The notes beneath the pieces were generated by a model. The model was not told where the DNA came from, did no database searches, and saw only the letters and a list, made by a program, of their open reading frames with translations. A stretch of DNA of 59,728 nucleotides from contig NZ_AYYP01000030.1 in NCBI RefSeq assembly GCF_001436215.1, positions 1-59,728 of the forward strand, written 5' to 3'. This document shows positions 17,909 to 27,300 of the stretch, one piece after another (the first letter of the stretch is position 1; every line of letters begins with the position of its first letter). Position numbers and translations under genes: made by a program. This DNA is from Ligilactobacillus agilis DSM 20509. GTDB lineage: Bacteria > Bacillota > Bacilli > Lactobacillales > Lactobacillaceae.

Positions 17909-17926
17909 TAATCTACTAAATTCAGC

Positions 17927-18127
17927 TTACGCTTTAACAACGTTAACTGCTTGTGGTCCACGTTGACCTTCTTCAACGTCGAAAGTAACACTTTGACCTT
18001 CGTCTAAACTCTTGAAACCTTCACCTTGAATAGCTGAGAAGTGAACAAATACGTCACTACCATCTTGACGAGTGATAAAGCCAAAACCTTTATCTGCGTT
18101 AAACCACTTTACTGTTCCTTGTTTCAT
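17927..18127 (-). CDS. csp: Cold shock protein
   Basis: This 66-residue CspA-family RNA chaperone is a single cold-shock domain. RNP1 (KGFGFI) and RNP2 (VFVHF) are intact. AGGAGGATTTTT precedes the ATG; an upstream in-frame ATG at 18232 would add 35 residues absent from the family. About 110 bases of leader separate the gene from a TG-extended TATACT near 18249, in keeping with the long structured leaders of csp genes. Confidence 0.96.
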   Translation of the reverse strand: MKQGTVKWFNADKGFGFITRQDGSDVFVHFSAIQGEGFKSLDEGQSVTFDVEEGQRGPQAVNVVKA

Positions 18128-18279
18128 TAGAAAAATCCTCCTATGCGCCAACCGGCACGTAATTATTTGTAGTTCTGAATTGGTGCAATGGAGAAAGTTA
18201 ATTGAAACATCCTTACCATGTAACCTATACAAAAGTACAATACTCAGTATACCACGAAAACATTAAAAAAGATAGGTTA

Positions 18280-18927
18280 TCAGCGAACAAAAATATAATG
18301 AGCCGCTTTGTAACCAATACTCATCTTTTCGCCAGAGGCCAACAATACCAACTCGATTGGGCCTTCAAACGGCGTATGTTTTGTCACCTTAATCTTATCA
18401 CCAATGTTTAGCTTAACATCAGCTAGGTATTCTAAGAGGTCGTGGTTATCAATAAAGCGATCTACTACCGCTTCTTGACCATCTAAGACGCTTGCTAAGA
18501 CTTTATGGCTATCTTCTTCGTATTGGCCATCTTGACGTGGAATCACCCCACCATGAGGGCAACGCTTAGGGTTACCTAAAAATTCTTCCAAATGATTCAT
18601 CAAGTTGTTACTAGTAATGTGTTCTAAGACCTCGGCGTCGGTGTGGACGTCCTGGAGCTTATAGTTTAACTTATTCACTAAAAAGGTTTCCCAAAGCCGG
18701 TGACGTCTTACTAGGTCTTCAGCTGCCTTAGCACCTTCCGTCGTAAGTGAAATGCCTGCATAAGGTTCATGTTCAACCAAATGACTAGCAACTAATTTCT
18801 TCACCATTTCCGTCACGGACCCAGCCGCCACGTTTAAACTCAAGGCGATTTGCTTATTAGAGATTTTCTTTTTCTTACCACCTAATTCAAAAATGATTTT
18901 GAGGTAGTCTTCTTTTTTTGGTGTCAT
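18280..18927 (-). CDS. DtxR/MntR family metal-dependent repressor
   Basis: The 215 residues comprise an N-terminal winged HTH (about 1-60, NKQIALSLNVAAGSVTEMVKKL), a metal-binding/dimerisation domain with RRHRLWETFL and HTDAEVLEHI (about 70-140), and a C-terminal SH3-like FeoA domain (about 150-215). That full-length form is typical of IdeR/DtxR and of many lactic acid bacterial Mn or Fe regulators. No transporter target is adjacent. Whether it senses Mn or Fe cannot be settled here. Confidence 0.88.
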   Translation of the reverse strand: MTPKKEDYLKIIFELGGKKKKISNKQIALSLNVAAGSVTEMVKKLVASHLVEHEPYAGISLTTEGAKAAEDLVRRHRLWETFLVNKLNYKLQDVHTDAEVLEHITSNNLMNHLEEFLGNPKRCPHGGVIPRQDGQYEEDSHKVLASVLDGQEAVVDRFIDNHDLLEYLADVKLNIGDKIKVTKHTPFEGPIELVLLASGEKMSIGYKAAHYIFVR

Positions 18928-18942
18928 TTCTTCACCCCATCT

Positions 18943-19833
18943 TTAGTCTACTTTCAGTTTGGCAAGCACTGACTTCATATCACTTGGAAGTGGTGCTTCA
19001 ACCACTAAGCGCTTATTAGTAAAGGGATCATTAAAGGCTAAGTGGTAGGCATGAAGCGCCTGCCGCTCAATCCCCATATCTAAAGGTCCCCCATATAACT
19101 CATCTCCCAAAAGTGGATGCCCCTTAGACTGAAAGTGCACCCTAATTTGGTGGGTTCTTCCCGTATGGAGCTTTACTTCCACTAAGCTTCCACCGGCTAG
19201 GTTGGCCTTTAACCAGTACTCAGTTACAGCCTGCCTGCCGTCGGGACTAACGATTTGAAAATTTTCGCCCTCTTTCCGCTTCAGCGGCGCTTCAATCAAG
19301 CCATGTTGCTTGGTAACTTGCCCGGCCACTATCGCATAGTAACGCTTATCAAATTCGTGGTTACTTACCTGTTTATCAATCAATCCCTGAGCAAAACTGT
19401 GTTTAGCCAGTAAGACTACCCCACTCGTGTAGCGGTCTAAGCGGGTAATAATATGGGGCACCACATTTTTGCGACCATTGCGTTCCAAATAATACTTAAC
19501 TCGGTTCACCAATGTATCCTCCCGATTACTTGGGCCTGGAACACTGGTCAATCCGGCCGGTTTAGCCACTAGTAGCCAGTTAGCATCCTCATAGAGGACC
19601 TCAATTGGCTTGGGACTAGCTGCAATTTTGATGACTGGCTTTTCCTCAGGTAAAACCAGGGTCACTTGTTCGTTTTGGTGTAAGACCGTCCCAAAGGGGA
19701 CCTTTTTGCCATCAACGAGCACGGCTCCCTTCTGCCGTCTAATCTTTCCCATCAAACGATGACTGACACCTCTAGCAGCCAAAAACTTTTTTAAGGTTTG
19801 TTGCTTACCTTCGTTTTGCCATGTGAATTCCAT
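18943..19833 (-). CDS. RluA family pseudouridine synthase
   Basis: This enzyme isomerises uridine to pseudouridine in rRNA or tRNA. It has a short S4-like N-terminal region (about 10-75) and a catalytic domain with TRLDRYTSG, in which Asp is the nucleophile, and HTGRTHQIRVH. The family sequence is usually RLDRDTSG, so Tyr after Arg is a mild variant. At 296 residues it is normal. It overlaps the upstream membrane protein gene by about 29 bases. Confidence 0.92.
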   Translation of the reverse strand: MEFTWQNEGKQQTLKKFLAARGVSHRLMGKIRRQKGAVLVDGKKVPFGTVLHQNEQVTLVLPEEKPVIKIAASPKPIEVLYEDANWLLVAKPAGLTSVPGPSNREDTLVNRVKYYLERNGRKNVVPHIITRLDRYTSGVVLLAKHSFAQGLIDKQVSNHEFDKRYYAIVAGQVTKQHGLIEAPLKRKEGENFQIVSPDGRQAVTEYWLKANLAGGSLVEVKLHTGRTHQIRVHFQSKGHPLLGDELYGGPLDMGIERQALHAYHLAFNDPFTNKRLVVEAPLPSDMKSVLAKLKVD

Positions 19834-20716
19834 AATGTCCTACTTTCTGCTGAAATCTCATCCCAATTATTCCTAAAATTAACAAACCTAACGCTACGAT
19901 TACCCCGGCAAAGACAGTGGCCTGTAAACTAGCAGTCACTGCCACCGCAATTTTTTCTAAAGGAATTGCGATTGTCCGCGCTGAATAAGGGATAAAACTT
20001 GAGTAAATTTGATATTTAGCTAGTAGCCATAACAATAGGTAAAAAGGAACCGTCGCCCAACAACCAGCTAAGCCTAGATAATAAGCCCAGTTAAATGGTC
20101 GCAACCCCTGTAAGAGCACTAGTATTACCGCCAAAATGATACTAAGCGTTAAGCCCACCTTAAACAACGTATCAACTATTTGCTTAGCTTTCATAAACTC
20201 GGTTTGAACATCATTAATATTAGCATTTTGCCCTAGGTTCCAGGCCAACTTTTCCTGGATGCCAGTCGTCACCGTACTTTTAAGGGCCAGGTATCTTTCA
20301 GAATTTGCATTTAAACCTAGTCCTAACTCACCGGTCTGCAGGTAGTTATCCATGTTAGTCGCCACCTGCTCTGCAATTTTCTTAGTGTCTAAGATGGTTT
20401 CCTTGCCCGCATAAAAGTTCTCTACCGCCAAAATTATATCTTCATTTATCTGCTGTTTAGTCAATAACTTACCTGGCTCAATTCCAAGGTCGCTCCGATA
20501 ACTATCCAGTGCTAACATTAAATCAGTAGCTAATTCCTTATTTAAGCCACTGGTTTGTACTTCTTGTTTAGCAAAGTTAACGTTAAAGGCAGTGGTCTTC
20601 AACCCCCACCCTAGAAAGGTTATCGCTAACGAAAAAACCATAATAAAGGTTACCACCCAGCTCAACAGTGGCCACCTTTTTACCGTTTGCTTTGGTTTAC
20701 TTCTTCTTGTTTCCAT
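19805..20716 (-). CDS. Uncharacterised membrane protein
   Basis: The 303-residue protein has one N-terminal membrane helix (about 18-40), an extracellular region of about 150 residues without a known motif, and three C-terminal helices (about 185-295). I do not recognise a family. I use the ATG at 20716 after AGAAGGAAC; a TTG at 20734 is too close to the upstream stop. It sits between a small membrane protein and an RluA synthase on one transcript. Its topology suggests an envelope role. Confidence 0.75.
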   Translation of the reverse strand: METRRSKPKQTVKRWPLLSWVVTFIMVFSLAITFLGWGLKTTAFNVNFAKQEVQTSGLNKELATDLMLALDSYRSDLGIEPGKLLTKQQINEDIILAVENFYAGKETILDTKKIAEQVATNMDNYLQTGELGLGLNANSERYLALKSTVTTGIQEKLAWNLGQNANINDVQTEFMKAKQIVDTLFKVGLTLSIILAVILVLLQGLRPFNWAYYLGLAGCWATVPFYLLLWLLAKYQIYSSFIPYSARTIAIPLEKIAVAVTASLQATVFAGVIVALGLLILGIIGMRFQQKVGHYGIHMAKRR

Positions 20717-20734
20717 CTTGTTCCTTCTTATCAA

Positions 20735-20929
20735 TCATGAACGCCAATACGACATCACAGCAACATCCAATAACATCACTGCTAGTAGTAACAGCCCCAT
20801 TACTTGCATGTATAAACTTTCTGAAATACCTAAGGCTTGCTTAAGGTCGGCGGGACAAAGACTGTATAAAATTGTCACTAACAAAATTATCAGCATCTCT
20901 GCATAGTTTCGCTTAGGTAGTAGTTGCAT
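20735..20929 (-). CDS. Small uncharacterised membrane protein
   Basis: This 64-residue protein has two hydrophobic segments (about 10-26 and 42-60). It is the first gene of the run that continues through the 303-residue membrane protein and RluA, ending 18 bases before that protein's start. No family is recognisable. It is retained because of its frame, position and membrane pattern. Confidence 0.55.
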   Translation of the reverse strand: MQLLPKRNYAEMLIILLVTILYSLCPADLKQALGISESLYMQVMGLLLLAVMLLDVAVMSYWRS

Positions 20930-21126
20930 TCTTTACACCTCGTGTTATTCCAATAAAAAAACTTAACAGATGTTAAGCATTTTCATATTCAATTATACCT
21001 TATTTTAGATTTACAACAAGCAATTTAATTCTTAAGGCTTATCTAAGTTTTCTTCGGAGTAGCACTAACTTAAAGTAAATATGCTAAAATTTGAAGGATT
21101 GATTTATTAAAAAGGAGTTCCTTAAA

Positions 21127-21762
21127 TTGGCAAGCAAAAATAAAGCACACTTGTTAAAAGCCAGCTGTTTTTTAACCGGCTTTTTAATCCTGGCCGTCTT
21201 AGTTCATACTAACAACGTGCTCGTCACCAATTTTGATACGGCCATTCAAACCTTACTCAAACCACTGACCAATCCTACTAATACCAGGATTGTTGAGTTC
21301 ATTACTAACCTGGGCGGGCCGGTAATGGCAACCATCTTTTCGTTACTGGTTATTATCTGCGTTTACCTTAAGTACTCTACCCGCGATGCCATTTGGGCGC
21401 TAGTAACCCTGGCTAGTGGTAACTTACTAGTCTTTTTGGTTAAAAACCTGATGCAACGTCCCCGCCCCAGCGATAAACTGGTTGCAATCGGTGGCTTTAG
21501 CTTTCCAAGTGGACACACCTTTGGAACGACTATCTTCATCCTCTTTATCGTCTACCTATTGATAGTCCACTTCCAAAGCCGCAACGTCCGCTTAAGCCTA
21601 ACTTGCCTGGCAGCTATTTGGGCTTTACTAATCGCTTTAAGCCGGATTTACCTACACGTCCACTATCCCAGCGACGTTTTGGCTAGTTTTCTTTTAGCCG
21701 GTTTTACCTGGCAGGTTGCAAGAATGTTTCAACCTAAATCATCCTGGCACACACAAAGCTAA
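21127..21762 (+). CDS. PAP2 family lipid phosphatase
   Basis: This 211-residue integral membrane phosphatase has the three PAP2 signatures: a KxxxxxxRP stretch (KNLMQRPRP), PSGH, and SRxxxxxHxxSD (SRIYLHVHYPSD). It could act on undecaprenyl pyrophosphate or phosphatidylglycerol phosphate. The start is a TTG at 21127, eight bases after AAGGAGTT. A TG-extended TAAAAT near 21081 is its likely promoter. Confidence 0.92.
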   Translation: MASKNKAHLLKASCFLTGFLILAVLVHTNNVLVTNFDTAIQTLLKPLTNPTNTRIVEFITNLGGPVMATIFSLLVIICVYLKYSTRDAIWALVTLASGNLLVFLVKNLMQRPRPSDKLVAIGGFSFPSGHTFGTTIFILFIVYLLIVHFQSRNVRLSLTCLAAIWALLIALSRIYLHVHYPSDVLASFLLAGFTWQVARMFQPKSSWHTQS

Positions 21763-21770
21763 CTAGTAAT

Positions 21771-21800
21771 CCTAGGCCAATAAGGGTCTAGGTTTTTTTG
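21771..21800 (+). terminator. Terminator of the PAP2 gene
   Basis: CCTAGGCC pairs with GGGTCTAGG across a short loop and a run of seven Ts follows. Confidence 0.8.
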
Positions 21801-21806
21801 TAAGCA

Positions 21807-21836
21807 AAAAGGCCCTAAGTAACCCTTAGTGACCTT
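21807..21836 (-). terminator. Terminator of the TPR-like protein gene
   Basis: On the minus strand an imperfect stem around CTAAGGGTTACTTAG runs into CCTTTTT just after the gene's stop. Confidence 0.6.
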
Positions 21837-21844
21837 TAGCCAGC

Positions 21845-22630
21845 TTATTTTTCTTTTAACACTTTCACAACGGACTTGTGCTCCTTGTCAGCCTTAATAA
21901 TTAGGCGCTTCAATTCAGTGGGACTGAGTTTTTTGGTATTCACCCCCGCACGAGCTAACTCCTTTTTAGCTTGAGCTAGGCGTTCAGGACTAATAGCCTT
22001 ATCGTTTTTAGGGGCCACCTTAGTTTCCGCGCTATCATCATCAACTTCGACGGTGTAGCCAAGACTACGTAAAACATAGTTATTATAGCCTTGTAATTTC
22101 TTAGCCTTTTGGCGAATCGTGCGGTAGTAATCTTGGTCAATGCTACCATAACCCAAAATTACGGCTAACTTCGTGTTAGAAGCACTGTACTGGTACCTAC
22201 TAGAAAGTTTGTAGGCTTTATCATAAGCAGTTTCAAAGATTTTTAGTTCCTTGATTACTTCCTTCAATTCGGTCTGAAGGTTGGCTGACCGTCTAACCAA
22301 CGTACTAGAACCACCATCCGTGGCGGCAACCATTTGAAAATTAAGTCTAGCCGCTTGATATTGCTTCTGCTTTAGCAACTTTAAGCCAGCTTGATAGGTA
22401 GCAATTTGCTTTAGGTAAATTTGAGCCGGCTTATCATTTTGCTTTTTCTTCAACGCATCTTGAAAATTAATCTTGGCCTGCTTATAATCGGCACGGTCAA
22501 TATTAGCTTGGCCGCGTGCGACCAACTGTTCATAATCTTTTTGTGTCGCTACCTTTTTAGTGTAGCCAAAGCCGATAAAAATTACGGCCGTTATCACGGC
22601 CACTAACGACCACCAAACCCAACGCTTCAC
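21845..22630 (-). CDS. Membrane-anchored TPR-like protein of unknown function
   Basis: This 261-residue protein has one N-terminal helix (about 4-24) and then an extracellular alpha-helical region. Residues 35-130 contain TPR-like units (YEQLVARGQANIDRADYKQA and a second similar unit with KQYQAARLNFQ). The C-terminal part is rich in Lys and Asp. It appears to be a cell-surface scaffold, but I cannot assign a family. It is transcribed alone. Confidence 0.65.
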   Translation of the reverse strand: MKRWVWWSLVAVITAVIFIGFGYTKKVATQKDYEQLVARGQANIDRADYKQAKINFQDALKKKQNDKPAQIYLKQIATYQAGLKLLKQKQYQAARLNFQMVAATDGGSSTLVRRSANLQTELKEVIKELKIFETAYDKAYKLSSRYQYSASNTKLAVILGYGSIDQDYYRTIRQKAKKLQGYNNYVLRSLGYTVEVDDDSAETKVAPKNDKAISPERLAQAKKELARAGVNTKKLSPTELKRLIIKADKEHKSVVKVLKEK

Positions 22631-22731
22631 ACTCTCTCCCCCTTATCACTTCTAATTGGACTGCCAGCTTTACTAAAAAAGGAACAAACTAAAAGCACAA
22701 ATCACTTTTACTTCATTCCCCAAAAATTCTC

Positions 22732-23073
22732 TTAGACTGGAACTACCATCGCTAGTAAAGCAACTGCAATTAAACCAAAGACTACTGACAGCCCCATAGA
22801 TCTAGTCTTATAAGCAATCGCCATTACAATAATGGCAGCTAAAATCTTAGCTACATTATCTAAACCTACAAAAGTGTAAGTTTTGGTATTAATAAAAATA
22901 TCCTTTACCACCAAGGCAGTAAAAAGTGATACCGGTACATACTTCATCCACTCGTTGAACCAGTTAGGAATCTTTCTGGTTGCAAAAATGTGCAACGGCA
23001 CTACCCGTGGAATAAAAGCTGCTATCATTGAAAAAACGACCAACAAGACGTGGTCAAGCGTTGAATATCCCAT
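22732..23073 (-). CDS. azlD: AzlD-like branched-chain amino acid exporter subunit
   Basis: This 113-residue membrane protein has about four hydrophobic segments and is the small partner of AzlC. It begins immediately after the azlC stop, with AGAAGGAG supplied by the last azlC codons; that favours the ATG at 23073 over an upstream one. The AzlCD pair exports branched-chain amino acids in related bacteria. Confidence 0.88.
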   Translation of the reverse strand: MGYSTLDHVLLVVFSMIAAFIPRVVPLHIFATRKIPNWFNEWMKYVPVSLFTALVVKDIFINTKTYTFVGLDNVAKILAAIIVMAIAYKTRSMGLSVVFGLIAVALLAMVVPV

Positions 23074-23074
23074 A

Positions 23075-23854
23075 CTACTCTCCTTCTGAATCACTTTCAG
23101 GTACAGCTACCGGGCGTTTCTTGCGCCGCTTAATCTTACTTAACAAGTAACCCCGTTCACGCCCATGCTTAACAAGGTAATCTTCCATGGCAAAACCGAT
23201 CAAAGATGCAGCTAAGGTAGCTACAATCAAGCCCATGGTACTCTTCAACAGGCACATAGCAATAATTGCAAAGCAAGCTGATACAAAGCTAATTAAAATC
23301 GTCAAGCGATTCTTAAGTTGCATCACAATCATGTACAAGAACATGGCCGTCAAAGCAAAATCAACGATTTCCAAGTTAATATGGATAAAGCCACCAATGA
23401 TGCTACCAATTAGGTTGGCAACCGACCAAAACAGTAAGGTATAGTGCTCAACCATCAAGGCATCACCGGGACGCCACTCTTTATCTGTCGCAAATTTCAA
23501 ATAATTGACAGCGTAATTTTCATCGTTCATGTGTAGGGCAAAAACATATAAAAAGCGCTTGCTAGTCCCACGTAAATACTGGGATAAACTAGAGCCAAGC
23601 AATGCATACCTTAATTCTAGGAAAAAGAGCATTAAAACAATCGTATGGATTGGCGCGTTAGTTACCAGCATTGATGCAATCAAAAATTGAGCTCCACCTG
23701 AAAAAACCATCAGTGAAACCAAAAGGGTCAAAATTGCATTAAAACCAGCTTTATTTAACAAAATCCCACAGGCCAACCCAATGGGAACATAACTAAGGCA
23801 TAGAGGTAATGCCACGCGCAAAACCTCTAACCAGCGTGGTTCTTCTTTTTTCAC
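23075..23854 (-). CDS. azlC: AzlC-like branched-chain amino acid exporter subunit
   Basis: This 259-residue AzlC-family protein has six to eight hydrophobic segments and the conserved opening LPLCLSYVPIGLACGIL with FSGGAQFLIASML. It forms the larger half of the exporter. The C-terminal tail is very basic then acidic. Its promoter probably uses TATAAT near 23900, and azlD follows immediately. Confidence 0.9.
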   Translation of the reverse strand: MKKEEPRWLEVLRVALPLCLSYVPIGLACGILLNKAGFNAILTLLVSLMVFSGGAQFLIASMLVTNAPIHTIVLMLFFLELRYALLGSSLSQYLRGTSKRFLYVFALHMNDENYAVNYLKFATDKEWRPGDALMVEHYTLLFWSVANLIGSIIGGFIHINLEIVDFALTAMFLYMIVMQLKNRLTILISFVSACFAIIAMCLLKSTMGLIVATLAASLIGFAMEDYLVKHGRERGYLLSKIKRRKKRPVAVPESDSEGE

Positions 23855-23977
23855 AAAAAATAACCTCCATCAATAAATAAAAAAGTCCCTTTGCTGTTAA
23901 TTATAACATATTACTTGAGAAAAATAATTCTTTTCCAAGCTATAAGAAGAATTTCGCCTAGAAGAAACAAGCTTAGA

Positions 23978-24226
23978 CTATTTAGCTGGGAGTAACTGCA
24001 TCTTTGAATACGAAATCACGATTAACTGCTTCATATCCATGGCTGTTGTTGTCTTAGCAAACTCCTGGTCAAATTTAAGAATGGCCGAGTTGCGTAGTTG
24101 CTTTTCAACTACCCCCGAAAAATGATGCCGGTGAAAAGTAAAGCTGACGTGGCTCCCCTTAACAAATGGCTTACCTAAGCTACTAACTTCAATTTCTTTA
24201 CCATCCGTCCGGTTCTTTTCACTCAT
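23978..24226 (-). CDS. DUF2187-like small protein
   Basis: The 82-residue protein has a single beta-rich domain (about 25-75; GSHVSFTFHRHHFSGVVEKQ) resembling DUF2187 (YkvS-type). Its function is not known. The ATG at 24226 is chosen because GGGGGAT lies upstream; a longer frame would start within that site. It stands alone. Confidence 0.65.
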   Translation of the reverse strand: MSEKNRTDGKEIEVSSLGKPFVKGSHVSFTFHRHHFSGVVEKQLRNSAILKFDQEFAKTTTAMDMKQLIVISYSKMQLLPAK

Positions 24227-24307
24227 GATTAAATCCCCCATTCAAATTTTGAAACTAATTTAATTATAGCTCAATTATCTTAAGTAAGTAAAAAATCTGC
24301 TTGTGAT

Positions 24308-24348
24308 AAAAAAAAGAGCACGGCCCATAAAAAGCCATGCTCTTTAAA
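24308..24348 (-). terminator. Terminator of the Pip/YhgE gene
   Basis: On the minus strand AAAGAGCATGGC pairs with GCCGTGCTCTTT, using a G-U pair, and a long T run follows the stop codon. Confidence 0.85.
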
Positions 24349-24355
24349 CTAACTA

Positions 24356-27300
24356 TTAGTTTTGCTTAGTGTAGTTATTGATATCTACTTCTTCGACGTA
24401 TTCAACGTTAGGACGAACCACAACCATTGCTACGTATAACAAGCCTAGTGAAATTACTAAGAAGAGTAGTGAAACAGAGTAAGAAGTAATCATTTGACTA
24501 GCACCTAACCCTGATGTCAAGGCTTGTCTGAACCCATAAATTGAGTAAGTCATTGGTAAGTATGGGTTAACAGCTTGGAAGAAGCCACCTAAGCCCTTGG
24601 TAATTTCAATTGGGAAGGAACCACCACTAGCCCCTAATTGGACAACCAATAAAATCATACATAAGAAACGACCAGGGTTTTGGAAGGCCACTGAGAAGAA
24701 CATGATGAGGAACATCATTGCTAATGAGAAGAGGATTCCGTTAGCAAGCATTGCTCCCAAATGATCTGGGTGTAAACCAGCAGCTATCATCAATAATGCT
24801 TCCACTAAGGCATTACCAATTGCCACAATCGAACCGATTGTTACCTTAGCCATAAACCATTCAAAGGCTGTTTCATCTTCTGATTCCAGGCGTCTGATTG
24901 GGTAAACTAAGTTAAAGACCATTGCCCCAACAAAGAGTGCCACTGACAACATGTACGGTGCCAAGGCGTAACCATAGTTAGGTACGTAACTGTAGTGTTT
25001 TTCCACCAAGTTAGATGGAGCAGCAAACATCTTCGCATTATCCTTACCAGTCTTAACCTTCTTAATGGTGTTAGCCCCTTGCTTCATGCTCTTAGCTAAC
25101 TTCTTGTTACCCTTGTAAATCTTGTCAGAACCATCAGTTAAGGCAGAACTATTAGCCGCCAACTGACCAGTCCCACTTGCTAATTGGTTAACCCCGTTAG
25201 TCATAGTTGGAATTTGCGCATTCAATGTACCCAAACCACCAGCTAATTGACTTGCACCCGAGTTAAGTTGACCATTATTAGCTACTAATTGACTAGTACC
25301 ACTTGCTAACTGGCTAACCCCACTTGTAAGTGCTGGTACGTTAGCATTTAACGTACCAAGTCCACCGGCAAGTTGGCTTGCACCGGAGTTTAACTCAGCG
25401 TTCTTAGAAGCTAATTGGTTGGTTCCGTTAGCTAACTTAGTTACCCCGTTAGTTAATGCTGGAATACTATCGTTTAACGTACCCAAACCAGTTGCGATTT
25501 GATTAGAACCAGCAAGAAGGACCCCGTTATTAGCTGATAATTCCTTTACGCCGCTACTTAACTCAGCTAAACCAGCCACTAAAGTTGTGAACTTCTCTGT
25601 CGAAGGTCCAGCTAACTTAGCAGTATTTTGGGCAACTAATGCAGTTGTAGCATCGGAGCTTACTTGAGCTGTTTGCTCAAGTTTAGCTAGGTCACTACTA
25701 CTCAAGTCTTGAACATTAATATCACTATTAAGCTTTTGAGCAATACTACTTGCCTTAGCAGCTGCTGTTTGTAATTGTTGTAATTGACCTAAAGCAGTTT
25801 GTAATTTATCTAACTTATCCTTGTCTAAGGCACCTTGCATCTTTGTCAAAAGGGCAAGTTGTGATTGCAAACCTTTAACGTCTAAACTACTTACTTGCTT
25901 TTGTAAGTCAGCCATTTGGGTCTTTAACTCACCTAAACTAGCCAGTGTTTTATCTAATGTACCTTTTAGCTGTGTAAGATTATTACCAACAACACCAACC
26001 TCGGTTAAACTATTAGTCGAATTAGTTTTAATAGTTGCAGTGTTCTTTATAGTATCTTGAAGTTTGGCCTTATCCGCTTCACTTAAGGTACTATTAGAAC
26101 TAGCCAAAACGGCGTTAACATCACCGGTCACAACGTCAGCAAGTTTTTGGTTAGTCCCATTGTAAGTGGCAATTTTGCCTAGACTATCTGCTATCGCCTG
26201 TTGATTTTTGCTGATTGCTTGTTCCATAGCGGGTAGCCCACTTTGCATTTGGTTTGCCGTCGTTTGCAAGCTTTCCATTTGGCCCATTAGGTTATTCATT
26301 ACCGTTAGACTTGTAGCTAATTTCTGGGTGTCAACTTGACCGACACCTGTTAATAAATCATTCAAAGATTGTTGATCAATTTGCTTTAGGCCATTATCAA
26401 TGCTAGCAGACATAATGTAGTTTAATTGGTACAAAGCAGCTGCGGCTGCTGGTAATTGTTTTAGCGAAGTCAACTTTTCAGCTGGAATTTGACTTAAACC
26501 AGCATTTAATTTATCAACCCCGTTAGTGTATTGTGCAAGCTTGGTGTTAAATTCTTTAGAACCAGCTGCTAACTTACCAACTCCGTTAGCTAAGGTTGGT
26601 GTCTTGGCTTGCAATTCACCTACCCCAGCGTTAACTTGACCAACCCCAGCAGTATATTGGCCAATCCCATCCTTAAGGGAGTTTGAACCTGTTGCTAAGG
26701 CATTAACACCGGTTGCTAAAGTACCTGTGCTTGAATTTAAAGTTTGAACACCGTCATTGACTTGGCTAACCCCAGCCGTGTAGGTCTTAAGCCCGGTAGC
26801 TAAGGCCGTTGAGCCTGCAGTTAGTTTTTGGACCCCGTCACTTAGGGGTACAACGCCGGCTGCTAGTTGGATAACCCCGTTGTTAACTTGACCAACCCCG
26901 GCGGTGTAGGTATTTAGGCCATCGTTTAAAACCTTGGAGCCATCGGCTAATTGCTTAGAACCACTGGCTGCTTTGTTGAAGCCCTTGCCAACCTTTTTTA
27001 CGACCTTGAACATTGTGTCGGCATAAGCAGTTGAGACGGATTCTCTAATTTCTGAGTTGACTTGCTTAGCCCCGGTTTCGGAAATAACCTTCCCAATGTA
27101 GTTTAAAGAGTCGTTGGTCTTGTATGTCAAATTCATTTTGTGGGGATGGCGATTCAAAACGGTTGTTGCATTCTTAGAAAAGTTCTTAGGAATGGTAATA
27201 ACCATATAATATTTCTTATGGCTTAAACCGTCATTAGCTTCCTTTTCGGAAACGAAGTGCCATTCCAAATCATCATTATCTTTTAGTTTGGACACTAGGT

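Noticed and set aside
25148-25540. Regular 126-bp spacing considered as a CRISPR array
   Set aside because: The repeats are in frame, diverge gradually, and encode protein repeats without variable spacers.
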